Source: a bacterium (GTDB taxonomy: Bacteria; Planctomycetota; Planctomycetia; Pirellulales; Pirellulaceae). Taken from it: a stretch of 42,727 bases of DNA. The notes under the pieces were generated by a model. It did no database searches and was not told the origin of the DNA. It saw only the letters and a program-made list of their open reading frames with translations. Position numbers and translations under genes: made by a program. Of the stretch, positions 26,520 to 35,343 are shown piece by piece. Position 1 is the stretch's first letter. Every line of letters starts with the position of its first letter. The DNA is taken from contig JANSWS010000017.1 in the NCBI GenBank assembly GCA_024743355.1, positions 1-42,727 of the forward strand. The letters are read 5' to 3'.

Positions 26520-29249
26520 CTAATTTCCAGATTTCGCTGCACCGGCAGTGCCGCTGGTTAAATTTCGGACCTCCAGCGATTCGTCGGCGTGAAGCAGAAA
26601 TTCGACGGAGACGGCAATTCTACGTTGTTCGTTTTCATGAAGTATGTTGCCGCCGATGTAGGCTTGCCGAATCAATAGCGGTATCTCAGCCAGAAGCTTG
26701 CCGGAAACTTTGACGTCTCCCACAAGCGGCAGCGTAACGTCACCTTGGGAGTTGACGCGGAAGGGAAGTCCCTTCACAGGATGGCGGTCCCCGGCCTGCA
26801 AGATTGGAATGGGAGGCGGCGAGTTGCGAGGATCTCCTTGTATGGGGATGGCTCCATCCACATAAATGGCAAGTGTGTCACCGACCTTCACCCATTGATC
26901 TTCGGCTGAGTTCTTGGTGGTAATCTCAAGGACTTCATTGCGGACCACGTAGGTCAGTTCCAGAGGATCCAACATGAGTCGCAAGGCGCTGCGTACGGTT
27001 ATCGGCGGAAGTTGCAAGGTGATTGGCGTGTCGGCATCGACGCCTTGCAAGTCCAATTCCGCTTGATTGATCCAGAGCGGAATATTGAGATCATCAGCCA
27101 AGGCAGCCATCACTGACTGCAGCGATATCCCGGCATAATCGGGCTCAATCTGAGTCTGAAGGGTGGACAGGATTGTCGTCTCAGAATCGGCCGTGACAGC
27201 CTCGACGACATTGACACTAATCGTGCGAGACTCGCCGAGTTTACCCATTAGGTGCATTTGGCTGAAGCCTTCCTGCCGCCCGACCACAGCTAGTGTCCCA
27301 TCCGGCTGCGGAGTTACCTCGAGCTTCTGTGGATTGTCCAGTCGAATCTGGCTCAGTAAAAAGGGGACATCGACCACATAGGGTGGCGCACCCATGCTTA
27401 ATTCGATGGACTCTGCGGCCAGTATGGGAACTCCGCGTGGTTGACCGTTCACAATCTCTACGTTTGGCGGGACGCAAAGCTCTTGATCACTGGCAGCGGA
27501 ATCAGCGGACTCGTAGGAACCGGTCTGGCGAGCAAATCCGTCTGTGGTAGTGCTGGACGGACTACCGGCGAAAGGATCACTGCTGTCCGTGGAAGCTCTT
27601 CCGAAAGGATCGCTGCCGTCGGGTGAAAATGTTTTGTCGTCACCGCTCGACTTCTGCTCGCCTGCTTCGCGACGGGTAACTCTGGCTACTATCGTCTCGC
27701 CGCGGCGAATCGTAAAGCTGTTCTTGCTCAACGAAAAGCGGTCGCTGCCCTCGTCGATCGTGATTTCGTATTTTCCATCCCGCAATCGGGTTGTCGTGGT
27801 GCCCGGTTCGATCTCCAGCTGGTTGGTGCGCCCGTTTTTGTCGAGAAGCTTGATCGACACTTCAGCTCCTTCGGATTCAATGATCAGTTGACCCTTGGTT
27901 AGCTCAAGAGTCAAAATAATTCCGGCTACCACAAAGGCGATCGTCGCGATCAGCAATCCCCATCTCCAAACTGGATTTTTGGAACGGCCATCATTGGCCT
28001 GGCGCTGGTTGGGATTCGCAAGAATGTGCGCCCCCGAGGGGTATGAGGTTGATACAGCCAGCGAGCTTTTTTCTGCGCGACGAACGAGCGATTTCAGGTC
28101 TGGCTTAAAACGATTTCCCTGACTGATTTGGGCGATTCTGTCAGCGAGGTCGGCGGCCGAAGCAGGTCGATCCGCTGGAGGGGTGGCCAGCATTTGATCC
28201 ACTAATTCGCTCAGTTCGCGCGGCAGTTCTGGTCGCAATTCATGGAGCGAACGCAACTTGTGATCGCATAGTAGTCGCAATTTATCCAGCGGCGAGAGAC
28301 CGCTTTCGGATGCCAACGGCGACTGTCCCGTCAGCAACTTGAAGAAGGTGGCGCCCAGTGAATAGATGTCCGCCCGCTCGTCTACTCGTGAACCGCGGGT
28401 GCCTTGCTCCGGAGCCATGTAGTCGAGGGTACCCATCAGCTGCCCGACGGTCGTCAATTCGGCTGCGGACTCATCCCAGTAGTTCAATTGCGCCAGACCA
28501 AAGTCCAAGATCTTGACTTGTCCATCGCTTCCGAGCATCAGATTCGAAGGCTTGATATCCCGATGTACGATGCCCCTTTGGTGCGCGTAGTCCAAGCCGA
28601 TGGCTGTTTGGCGAATAATCTCGCAGGCGTCTGCGATTGACAAGGGTGCGAGGAAGCGGGCGACTTGCCCCAGGTCAAGCCCATTGGCTAATTCCATGAC
28701 CAAAAAGTGTACCCCGCCAGACTCCCCCGCATCGGTAGCCTTCACAATCGCGGGATGGTCTAGGCGTCCAGCGGCACGCATCTCTCGGCGAAAGCGTGCG
28801 ATGATCTGTTCGTTATCGCCCGCCAATTTTGGCAACAATTTGATCGCCACATTCTTGTGCAGCTCGCGGTGCTTTGCCAAATAGACCATTCCCATGCCTC
28901 CCCGGCCCAGCTGCCCGACAAGATCGTAGGATCCTACCGAGCAGCCCACACAGGAGCTGGGGTCAGAAGAGCTGGGGTCAGTGCTAGTAGGTTCGAAGTC
29001 GATCAGTCTACGGATGGAACTAAGGCTGAATTCTTGACGTTTCGCTGACGCTATTTCGGTACCACTGTCGTCCGGGATCCGAAGGAACTCGGCGAAGGTG
29101 TCAGGTTCTTGCTCCAAATTGCTAGCCGTATCCTCGCAGACAGCACAGTGCGCTAGATGCATCTCCAAAACGGATGAATCTTCTTCGGACAATTTGCCGT
29201 CCAGGTAGTTCTTCAGAGTTTGTCGGGGCGGACAGGCTGTGGTGTTCAT
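26520..29249 (-). CDS. Ser/Thr protein kinase fused to secretin-like and polysaccharide-export-like domains
   Basis: The 909-residue protein begins with an anti-sigma-type zinc finger (H31, C35, C38, HxxxCxxC). A complete kinase domain follows (about 108-375): GRGGMG 114-119, VAIK (K137), HRDIKPSN (D231), DFG 249-251, APE 279-281. One membrane helix (about 429-450) leads to a PEGA-like extracytoplasmic stretch and a DPF(G/A)-rich linker. After these come a pilus/secretin N-terminal-like domain (about 595-685), an STN/secretin-like segment (about 692-780) and a Wza/polysaccharide-export-like domain (about 785-890; GDTLAIYVDG, VTLPLVGDVKVSGKLLAEIP). The ATG at 29249 has AGGGGAA upstream. Kinase plus divergent ECF sigma is a known planctomycete arrangement. 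The added export-type C-terminus is unusual and suggests sensing of envelope or exopolysaccharide assembly. Confidence 0.88.
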   Translation of the reverse strand: MNTTACPPRQTLKNYLDGKLSEEDSSVLEMHLAHCAVCEDTASNLEQEPDTFAEFLRIPDDSGTEIASAKRQEFSLSSIRRLIDFEPTSTDPSSSDPSSCVGCSVGSYDLVGQLGRGGMGMVYLAKHRELHKNVAIKLLPKLAGDNEQIIARFRREMRAAGRLDHPAIVKATDAGESGGVHFLVMELANGLDLGQVARFLAPLSIADACEIIRQTAIGLDYAHQRGIVHRDIKPSNLMLGSDGQVKILDFGLAQLNYWDESAAELTTVGQLMGTLDYMAPEQGTRGSRVDERADIYSLGATFFKLLTGQSPLASESGLSPLDKLRLLCDHKLRSLHELRPELPRELSELVDQMLATPPADRPASAADLADRIAQISQGNRFKPDLKSLVRRAEKSSLAVSTSYPSGAHILANPNQRQANDGRSKNPVWRWGLLIATIAFVVAGIILTLELTKGQLIIESEGAEVSIKLLDKNGRTNQLEIEPGTTTTRLRDGKYEITIDEGSDRFSLSKNSFTIRRGETIVARVTRREAGEQKSSGDDKTFSPDGSDPFGRASTDSSDPFAGSPSSTTTDGFARQTGSYESADSAASDQELCVPPNVEIVNGQPRGVPILAAESIELSMGAPPYVVDVPFLLSQIRLDNPQKLEVTPQPDGTLAVVGRQEGFSQMHLMGKLGESRTISVNVVEAVTADSETTILSTLQTQIEPDYAGISLQSVMAALADDLNIPLWINQAELDLQGVDADTPITLQLPPITVRSALRLMLDPLELTYVVRNEVLEITTKNSAEDQWVKVGDTLAIYVDGAIPIQGDPRNSPPPIPILQAGDRHPVKGLPFRVNSQGDVTLPLVGDVKVSGKLLAEIPLLIRQAYIGGNILHENEQRRIAVSVEFLLHADESLEVRNLTSGTAGAAKSGN
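28954..28983. repeat. Direct repeat GAGCTGGGGTCAG x2 inside the kinase gene
   Basis: GAGCTGGGGTCAG occurs at 28954-28966 and 28969-28981 (15-bp period). On the coding strand it encodes TDPSSSDPSS (residues 90-99), in the linker between the zinc finger and the kinase domain. The core resembles the intergenic GAGTTGGGG repeats at 18813-18883, which suggests a repeat captured in frame. Confidence 0.6.
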
Positions 29250-29383
29250 GGTCGGGTTCCCCTGTGAAGATGGTTCGCTTAGCCTGGAAGGACAAGAGTC
29301 CGCTATTTACGTCGTACAATTTCTAGTTCGAAGGCAGCGTGACAGCTAGCGACGAGAAAAACGCTTAAAGGTCCAAAAGAACA

Positions 29384-29983
29384 ATGGCCAAGAGTATGCC
29401 AGAAGACTCGAGTTCGACGGATGCTAGCTTGATCGAGCGGGTGCGCTGTGATGACTCCAAAGCCTGGCGAGACTTCGTGGATTTGTATGGTCCACTAGCG
29501 GCTTACTGGTGTCGCAAGTTGGGAATTCGTGAAGCTCTGGTGACTGATACTGTCCAGGATATATTTTTGGCAGTGTTGCGGTCATTGGGCAAGTATGAAC
29601 CTTCGGAACAGAATCGAGGATTCCGCGCTTGGCTTTGGGGCATTGCCAGACACAAATGTATCGATGTCATGCGTCGAGAGGGTAAGCACCCAGATCCGGT
29701 AGGAGGCTCGACAGCATGGCAGACTGTTGAGCAAATCGCCATTGAAGACGACGAAGGAGATCCAACGGAAGCAGTCGAGATGGCTCGTCTTCTACGCCGG
29801 GCCATGTCACAAGTCGAGGATGAATTCGAATCTGAGACTTGGCAAGCATTTCTGCGGACGACGATCGACGGAGTTTCTACTGCTGTGGTTGCTCAAGAGC
29901 TTGCGCTTACCCCAACTGCTGTTAGACAATACCGATCGCGAATTCTTCGTCGGCTGAGAAGACAGTTAGGAGATCTGCCGTAA
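29384..29983 (+). CDS. ECF-type RNA polymerase sigma factor
   Basis: The 199-residue protein has region 2 (about 15-85; RDFVDLYGPLAAYWCRKLGI, VTDTVQDIFLAVLRSLGKYE, FRAWLWGIARHKCIDVMRRE) and region 4 (about 130-195; TWQAFLRTTIDGVSTAVVAQ and LALTPTAVRQYRSRILRRLR). It is divergent from the zinc-finger kinase, with a 134-bp spacer that must carry both promoters. ECF sigma factors beside transmembrane Ser/Thr kinases form a known planctomycete group in which the kinase is thought to regulate the sigma factor. The genes it controls cannot be predicted here. Confidence 0.93.
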   Translation: MAKSMPEDSSSTDASLIERVRCDDSKAWRDFVDLYGPLAAYWCRKLGIREALVTDTVQDIFLAVLRSLGKYEPSEQNRGFRAWLWGIARHKCIDVMRREGKHPDPVGGSTAWQTVEQIAIEDDEGDPTEAVEMARLLRRAMSQVEDEFESETWQAFLRTTIDGVSTAVVAQELALTPTAVRQYRSRILRRLRRQLGDLP

Positions 29984-30495
29984 GGCTATTGAGTCAGTTC
30001 ATCGCCCTGGCTTTGTCCGAGTGAGTCGTCGCAAAACCCACATCAACCAGCGAAGGAGAACTCTTGTCGCTGGCCAGCTTGGCGGTCAACGGAGTTGTTA
30101 AAGAACTAGCGCGGATCGAGGTTAGGCCATGCATCGCAAACATGAGACTTGATACGCTGGGTGCATCTCAGGAATGGTTTCAATTTTTTTCCAGCGCCAC
30201 AGTTGCTTCATGCACCCGGCAATTGGTTCTCGACTTCGTCATATTTCGTTGCGAAGTGCGGAATGCATCTACACAACTACGTAGGTGGCGGTTGGCGTGT
30301 CGATAGAATCGTTGAAATACGCTACACTGTGTGTTTGTTTCAAAAAATCGGGGCGAGTTTCGGCGAATTGTTTTCTGTGTGTCGATCGCTCAGAGGCGTG
30401 GACCACTGTCGTATTCTTGAATCGAAACCCGAATTTAGTGGGTTGGATCCTGTATCAAGTCAAAGAGAGAATGAGGCCGACGGGGAGCGGATTGA
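29984..30495 (+). other. 512-bp interval without a convincing gene
   Basis: Open frames here have no recognised motif or good ribosome binding site, and one overlaps the following amidase gene out of frame. TACACT at about 30321 is a possible -10-like hexamer but lacks a well-spaced partner. The last bases carry the strong GGGGAG ribosome binding site (30482-30487) of the amidase. Confidence 0.4.
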
Positions 30496-31470
30496 TTGCA
30501 ATCTCAAACCATTCGTCAACCAAACGGAGAGTATGTTTATACGCTGGGGGCCGGGCATCCCCCAATCGCCAGGGTTGAGTGTGGAAAGTCTTTCGTCATC
30601 GAGACGATTGACGCCTTTGAAGGTAGATTGCGATCGAACCACGATCTGTATACCGCACGCTGTCCCGGTCCACCTCGCGCGAATCCTCAAACCGGTCCCA
30701 TCTATGTGGAGGGTGCTGAGCCGGGGGATACGTTGGTAGTTCACATTGAGGCCATCGAGCCTGCCGAGGACTTCGCGGTCACGGCCTTGATTCCACACTT
30801 CGGCGGATTGACGGGGACACATCTCACTGCGACTTTGAACGCGCCGCTGCCCGAAGTTACCCGGATCTTACCGATTCGTGACGGGCGACTCCGGTTCAAT
30901 GATTTGATCGAAATGCCTTTGGCTCCTTTTTTGGGCACGATTGGTACCGCTCCCGAACTCGAGTCCATCTCCAGCCTTGTGCCAGGGCCTTGGGGTGGAA
31001 ATATGGATTGTGTTGAGACCTCGGCCGGCAATGCGGTCTGGTTGCCCGTATTGAACCGGGGCGGCTTGCTGTTTTGTGGTGATGCGCATGCCAGGCAGGG
31101 TGACGGGGAAGTCACCGGAGTGGCGGCGGAAATGTCAGCGCGTGTGACCTTACGGGTGGAACTCAAGAAAGGTCTCAAAATCTCATGGCCGCGTGTTGAA
31201 TCCGATACCCATCTAATGGCCATTGGCAGCGCTCGGCCACTCGAGGATGCGGCCCGTATCGCGTACCGGGAGCTGATTGGTTGGTTGGTCGAAGACTACG
31301 CCTTCGATGCATTAGAAGCTTACGAATTGCTAGGACTGGCGGGAGAAATGCGGGTCGGGAACATGGTCGACCCGTCCTACAGCATGGTCGCCAAACTGCA
31401 CAAACGCTACCTGGGCCAGCGGGGTTCTGCCAGTACAAATCGCCCTTCGCTTGAAGAGGACATAATCTGA
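30496..31470 (+). CDS. Acetamidase/formamidase family protein
   Basis: The 324-residue protein matches the FmdA/AmdA family, which hydrolyses short amides such as formamide or acetamide to ammonia and the acid. Visible blocks are NPQTGPIYVEGAEPGDTLVV, PHFGGLTG, FLGTIGTAP, PGPWGGNMDCVE, LLFCGDAHARQGDGEVTG and ELIGWLVEDY. Translation must begin at the TTG at 30496, because the codon before it is a TGA in frame; GGGGAG lies 8 nt upstream. Its stop overlaps the asnO start as TGATG, so the two are translationally coupled. The substrate may differ from simple amides, given the osmolyte gene next door. Confidence 0.9.
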   Translation: MQSQTIRQPNGEYVYTLGAGHPPIARVECGKSFVIETIDAFEGRLRSNHDLYTARCPGPPRANPQTGPIYVEGAEPGDTLVVHIEAIEPAEDFAVTALIPHFGGLTGTHLTATLNAPLPEVTRILPIRDGRLRFNDLIEMPLAPFLGTIGTAPELESISSLVPGPWGGNMDCVETSAGNAVWLPVLNRGGLLFCGDAHARQGDGEVTGVAAEMSARVTLRVELKKGLKISWPRVESDTHLMAIGSARPLEDAARIAYRELIGWLVEDYAFDALEAYELLGLAGEMRVGNMVDPSYSMVAKLHKRYLGQRGSASTNRPSLEEDII

Positions 31471-33245
31471 TGTGTGGTATTTGCGGCGAAGTCCGCTGGG
31501 ATCAGTCTCCGGCCGATATCGGGGCGGTAGCGAAAATGACCGGGCGCATGCATCGGCGTGGTCCGGATGGTGATGGGATCCTTTCTCGCGGGTCCGTTGC
31601 ACTAGGCCATCGACGCTTGAAGATTATTGATCTCAGCGAAAGTGCTCAGCAACCGATGGTGGACTCCGAGCTCGGCTTGAGCGTTGTCTACAACGGCGCG
31701 ATTTACAATTATCCGGAACTGCGTGAACAGCTTACTCAAAAGGGATATCGCTTCTTTAGCCAGGGTGACACGGAAGTCATCCTGAAAGCCTACCACGCCT
31801 GGGGCAGCGATTGCGTCCAACACTTCAATGGCATGTTTGCATTTGCGATTCACGAACGGGATTCGGGGCGGGTCTTTATCGCTCGAGATCGGCTGGGGAT
31901 CAAGCCTCTGTATTACACCCAGAATGACAAGCAATTTCGTTTTGCATCCTCTCTGCCTTCCTTGCTGGCTGGTGGTGGCGTTGATACCGCCATCGATCCG
32001 GTGGCTTTGAACTACTACATGAACTTTCATTCGGTCGTGCCACCCCCACGGACGATTCTGTCCGGCGTCAAAAAGTTGCCGCCTGCTACCTACATGACCA
32101 TTGATGGTGATGGCAGTATTAGTTCCGAGCAGTATTGGGACCTACATTTTGGTCAGCGAGCTGATCAGAACAACTATCAGGTCGAGGACTGGATTGACGA
32201 AACTCTTGACGTCATGCGGCGGGCGGTCAAACGCAGGTTGGTGGCCGATGTGCCTGTCGGAGTACTGCTCTCCGGTGGACTCGATTCAAGCCTGGTTGTT
32301 GGCTTGCTGAGCGAGGCCGGACAGTCCGACTTGGCGACTTTTTCCATCGGCTTTGAGTCCGTCGGTGACGAAGAAGGCAATGAGTTTCGCTATTCCGACG
32401 TGATTGCGGAGAGATTTCAGACTCAGCATCACCGACTGCATATTGATTCGGCACGAACGCTGCCAGCTCTGAGCGAGTGTATTCGCGAAATGTCAGAACC
32501 GATGGTCAGTCATGACAACGTCGGCTTCTACATGCTCTCCCAAGAAGTCTCCAAGCACTTGAAAGTGGTGCAGAGCGGTCAGGGAGCGGATGAGATTTTT
32601 GCGGGTTACCATTGGTACCCGCCCATGCTTGAATGCGTCGATGCATTGGCTACCTATCGCGCGAATTTTTTCGACCGGGATTTCGACGAGTACCGGGCGG
32701 CGGTCGATCCGCAATGGGTTGCCGAGGACTATGCGGCAGACTTTGTGGCGGGGCACTTCCGCAAGCCGGGTGCTGAATCTCCCATTGATAAAGCACTTCG
32801 CATCGACACCCAAGTGATGTTGATCGACGATCCTGTGAAACGCGTGGATAACCACACGATGGCCGCCAGTCTGGAAGCGCGGGTGCCCTTCCTGGATCAC
32901 GAAGTGGTTGAGTTCGCAGCCACCGTCCCCGCGGATTTGAAGGTTCGCGAGGGCGGCAAGTACATTCTCAAGGAAGCGTCGCGGCGAGTCATACCCGCCG
33001 AGGTCATTGATCGTCCCAAGGGCTACTTTCCCGTTCCTGCGTTGAAATATCTGCGAGGCTCGTTCTTGGACATGGCTCGAGACGCGTTAAACAGCGAATC
33101 GGCCCGTCAGCGAGGTCTTTTTCAGCCGCAATATGTTGCCAAATTGCTGGACGATCCGGAGTCGCATATCACCCCGCTCCAAGGTTCAAAATTATGGCAA
33201 CTCTCGCTCTTGGAATTGTGGTTGCAAGCTCATTTGGATGGCTAG
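31470..33245 (+). CDS. asnO: N-acetylglutaminylglutamine amidotransferase (asparagine-synthetase-like)
   Basis: The 591-residue class-II glutamine amidotransferase has the N-terminal nucleophile Cys2 (MCGICGE) and RRGPDGDG, GHRRLKIIDLSESAQQPM, YNGAIYNY and GDTEVILKAYHAWG in the glutaminase half. SGGLDSS is the PP-loop of the synthetase half. It fits the NAGGN subgroup (MCGICGEVRWD start, PMVDSELGLSVVYNGAIYN style) better than general asparagine synthetase. In that pathway it amidates N-acetylglutaminylglutamine to the osmolyte NAGGN. The adjacent synthetase gene that should make its substrate is truncated here, so the gene may have lost its role or serve another reaction. Confidence 0.9.
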   Translation: MCGICGEVRWDQSPADIGAVAKMTGRMHRRGPDGDGILSRGSVALGHRRLKIIDLSESAQQPMVDSELGLSVVYNGAIYNYPELREQLTQKGYRFFSQGDTEVILKAYHAWGSDCVQHFNGMFAFAIHERDSGRVFIARDRLGIKPLYYTQNDKQFRFASSLPSLLAGGGVDTAIDPVALNYYMNFHSVVPPPRTILSGVKKLPPATYMTIDGDGSISSEQYWDLHFGQRADQNNYQVEDWIDETLDVMRRAVKRRLVADVPVGVLLSGGLDSSLVVGLLSEAGQSDLATFSIGFESVGDEEGNEFRYSDVIAERFQTQHHRLHIDSARTLPALSECIREMSEPMVSHDNVGFYMLSQEVSKHLKVVQSGQGADEIFAGYHWYPPMLECVDALATYRANFFDRDFDEYRAAVDPQWVAEDYAADFVAGHFRKPGAESPIDKALRIDTQVMLIDDPVKRVDNHTMAASLEARVPFLDHEVVEFAATVPADLKVREGGKYILKEASRRVIPAEVIDRPKGYFPVPALKYLRGSFLDMARDALNSESARQRGLFQPQYVAKLLDDPESHITPLQGSKLWQLSLLELWLQAHLDG

Positions 33246-33271
33246 CACAGTAGCCGAATCGGATAATCGCT

Positions 33272-33490
33272 ATGAACAATTCGCTGCCACCTGGTGCATC
33301 GTTGTTGGACGTTGGTTGGGGACGCTTGATTTTCGCCCACACCTTTACGTCTCCCGAGTCGGTCGCTCGTGTTCTGATGGAGGAACATCCCGGAAAGCGA
33401 GATATTGCTTTCTACGTGAATGATCCCCAGTTAATCTTGAACGAGGCACCGCAGGATCTCTTTCTCGACCCATCGACTACCTATCGCCTA
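33272..33490 (+). pseudogene. ngg: Truncated N-acetylglutaminylglutamine synthetase (5' end only)
   Basis: From the ATG at 33272, 26 nt after asnO, about 73 codons read LLDVGWGRLIFAHTFTSPES, HPGKRDIAFYVNDPQ and APQDLFLDPSTTYRLDL. These blocks match the start of the N-acetylglutaminylglutamine synthetase family (GNAT plus ATP-grasp, normally ~580 residues) and the normal asnO-ngg gene order. After about 33490 the similarity stops. The same frame then runs out of frame through the neighbouring DUF21/CBS gene until a stop near 33667. The rest of the gene has been deleted. Confidence 0.82.
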
Positions 33491-33492
33491 GA

Positions 33493-34713
33493 TCTGCGCT
33501 CGTGGCGAGCGGAGCCAGTCTGGCCGTTGTCCAGATCGGCATCACGCTTGTCGGAGCGACTGCCGCGGCAACCGGTGGTGCCGGAGCCGAAGAATCGATC
33601 GAACCCATGCTACTGGATTGGGGCGTCAGCCGAACGACTTCCCAGTTTCTCGCTATCGCAATCGTAGTTGTCCCGCTGGTCGTGGTCACCATCCTGCTGG
33701 GTGAACTTGTTCCGAAGGTGTTTGCCTTACGCAATAAAGAGTGGGTTTGCCTCACGCTTTCACCGGTCATGCAGTGGTTTTCCTATTGTGTCTGGCCGGC
33801 AGTTTGGTTTTTGGAGACCTGCGTGACGGGCATTATGAAATGGGGCGAAAAGGGCCGGGAATCTCGCGATGAGGCTGAGGACGAGGTGGTAATTCAGGAC
33901 CTGCATGGTGCGGCAACCTTGGCTCGCGTTTCGCGGCTCATCGGCCACCGCGAAGAGAGCATCATTTTGGGCGCGTCCCGGCTGGCCACAACACCGATTC
34001 GGCGTGTCATGCTTCCCGCGGAGCACATCGGTATGCTCTCGGCCGACCAGAGTCTCGCTGAAGCATTAATTGTTGCCCACCAAGAAATGCATACGCGCTT
34101 TCCGCTCACGGAGGTCGCGGGTGATCCGCAGCGCATCATCGGCTATGTGAACTTCAAGGACATCGTAGCCGCCCTGCGTTTGTCGCCCCAAGATCCATCA
34201 CTGCGTAATTTGCTGCGACCGCTGCCCAACTTTGCCGCCAACACTTCCGTTGCGGATTGCCTGGAGCAGTTGATGCACCAACGCATCCACATCGCACTGG
34301 TCCTCGGGGCAGACGGCAAAACAATTGGAATGGTCACTCTCGAGGATATCATCGAAGAGCTGGTTGGTGAGATTCATGACGAGTTTGATCGGATCCCAGC
34401 TCACCTGGTGCGATCCGGACAAGGGTGGATCGCCGGCGGTTTCGTGCCGCTGAGACAGCTTCGCGACGAATCAGGCATCCAGTTAACTTCCTTGAGTGAC
34501 AAACCGCTGTACACACTGAACGACTGGATTGTGGAACGGCTTGGTCGGCCACCACAGGGTGGGGATGAAATACGCGAAGATGGTTGTCGCGTCGTGGTGC
34601 GAAAGACGCGGCAAACGCTTGTCCAGGAAGCCTACCTATGCAAGCTCCAAAGCGATGAGGTTGGCAACCAACAGTACCCTGCAGGTGTATCGGGCAATTT
34701 TCAGAATCGCTGA
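33493..34713 (+). CDS. N-terminally truncated DUF21/CBS (CNNM/CorC-like) membrane transporter
   Basis: Similarity starts at the SALVASGASLAVVQIGITLV segment (33493 on) and continues through DUF21 membrane helices (to about residue 110), two CBS domains (about 160-290; MLPAEHIGMLSADQSLAEAL, KTIGMVTLEDIIEELVGEIH) and a C-terminal CorC/HlyC-type domain (about 300-385). This is the hemolysin-C/CNNM ion-transport family. The usual first helix and the following ~50 residues are missing; the sequence begins at the ngg deletion junction, in another frame. GTG at 33502 is the first start in frame and has no good ribosome binding site. It may be expressed as a stump or be a pseudogene. Confidence 0.8.
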   Translation, partial: SALVASGASLAVVQIGITLVGATAAATGGAGAEESIEPMLLDWGVSRTTSQFLAIAIVVVPLVVVTILLGELVPKVFALRNKEWVCLTLSPVMQWFSYCVWPAVWFLETCVTGIMKWGEKGRESRDEAEDEVVIQDLHGAATLARVSRLIGHREESIILGASRLATTPIRRVMLPAEHIGMLSADQSLAEALIVAHQEMHTRFPLTEVAGDPQRIIGYVNFKDIVAALRLSPQDPSLRNLLRPLPNFAANTSVADCLEQLMHQRIHIALVLGADGKTIGMVTLEDIIEELVGEIHDEFDRIPAHLVRSGQGWIAGGFVPLRQLRDESGIQLTSLSDKPLYTLNDWIVERLGRPPQGGDEIREDGCRVVVRKTRQTLVQEAYLCKLQSDEVGNQQYPAGVSGNFQNR

Positions 34714-34725
34714 AAGAAACACGAG

Positions 34726-35343
34726 ATGAACAGAAAAATGACGGTAGATGAGCTGGACTCCTTCTTTCGACTGAAGTGGACGGTCTTGGGCGTGGTTTGT
34801 CTGCTATTCGTCGGGATGGGGATTTACGGGTATTTTTTGGACCAACGTCTGAGAGCATTCGAGGACTCTCTGCGTCACAACCCGCCTGAGGAACTTGAAG
34901 TTGGAAATAGCCTTGAAGACTCGGGGCAGAATTTCGTAGTTGACCCCATCCAAGGTCAGCTGGTTTATGTCCCCGCATATTCGCATGTCTACCACGGCAA
35001 AGGAAAACCGCACCTGGTAACTATCACGTTGAGTATTAGGAACACCAGTATTGACCATGAAATCATTCTCAAATCTGTGTGGTATCACGGTACGCGTGGC
35101 ACGCTGGTCCGATCTTATGTCGACAAACCCGTGCGCATACCGCCGCTTGGAACGACCGAAGTGATCGTTGAACGCGAAGATGCGTCTGGGGGGAGCGGGG
35201 CGAATTTCCTGGTCGAGTGGTTCGCCAATCAGCCGGCAACCGCGCCCATCATCGAAGCTTTGATGATCAATACACAATCACAACAAGGCATTTCCTTTGC
35301 GCTAAGAGGCTCGCCAATTAGACAGATGGTCCCGCCTAACTAG
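34726..35343 (+). CDS. DUF3124 membrane-anchored protein
   Basis: The 205-residue protein has one N-terminal membrane helix (about 18-38) and a DUF3124 domain (about 75-195). The family blocks are QLVYVPAYSHVYHGKGKP, LVTITLSIRNTS, ASGGSGANFLVEWFA, PIIEALMI and QQGISFALRG. DUF3124 has no known function. The domain is probably periplasmic, held by the helix. It begins 12 nt after the truncated transporter gene, which suggests they were co-transcribed. Its last 8 nt overlap the convergent ORF at 35336. Confidence 0.85.
   Translation: MNRKMTVDELDSFFRLKWTVLGVVCLLFVGMGIYGYFLDQRLRAFEDSLRHNPPEELEVGNSLEDSGQNFVVDPIQGQLVYVPAYSHVYHGKGKPHLVTITLSIRNTSIDHEIILKSVWYHGTRGTLVRSYVDKPVRIPPLGTTEVIVEREDASGGSGANFLVEWFANQPATAPIIEALMINTQSQQGISFALRGSPIRQMVPPN

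Noticed and set aside
30064-30739. Two overlapping plus-strand frames of 80 and 196 codons before and into the amidase
   Set aside because: They lack motifs and ribosome binding sites; the second runs out of frame over the well-supported amidase gene.
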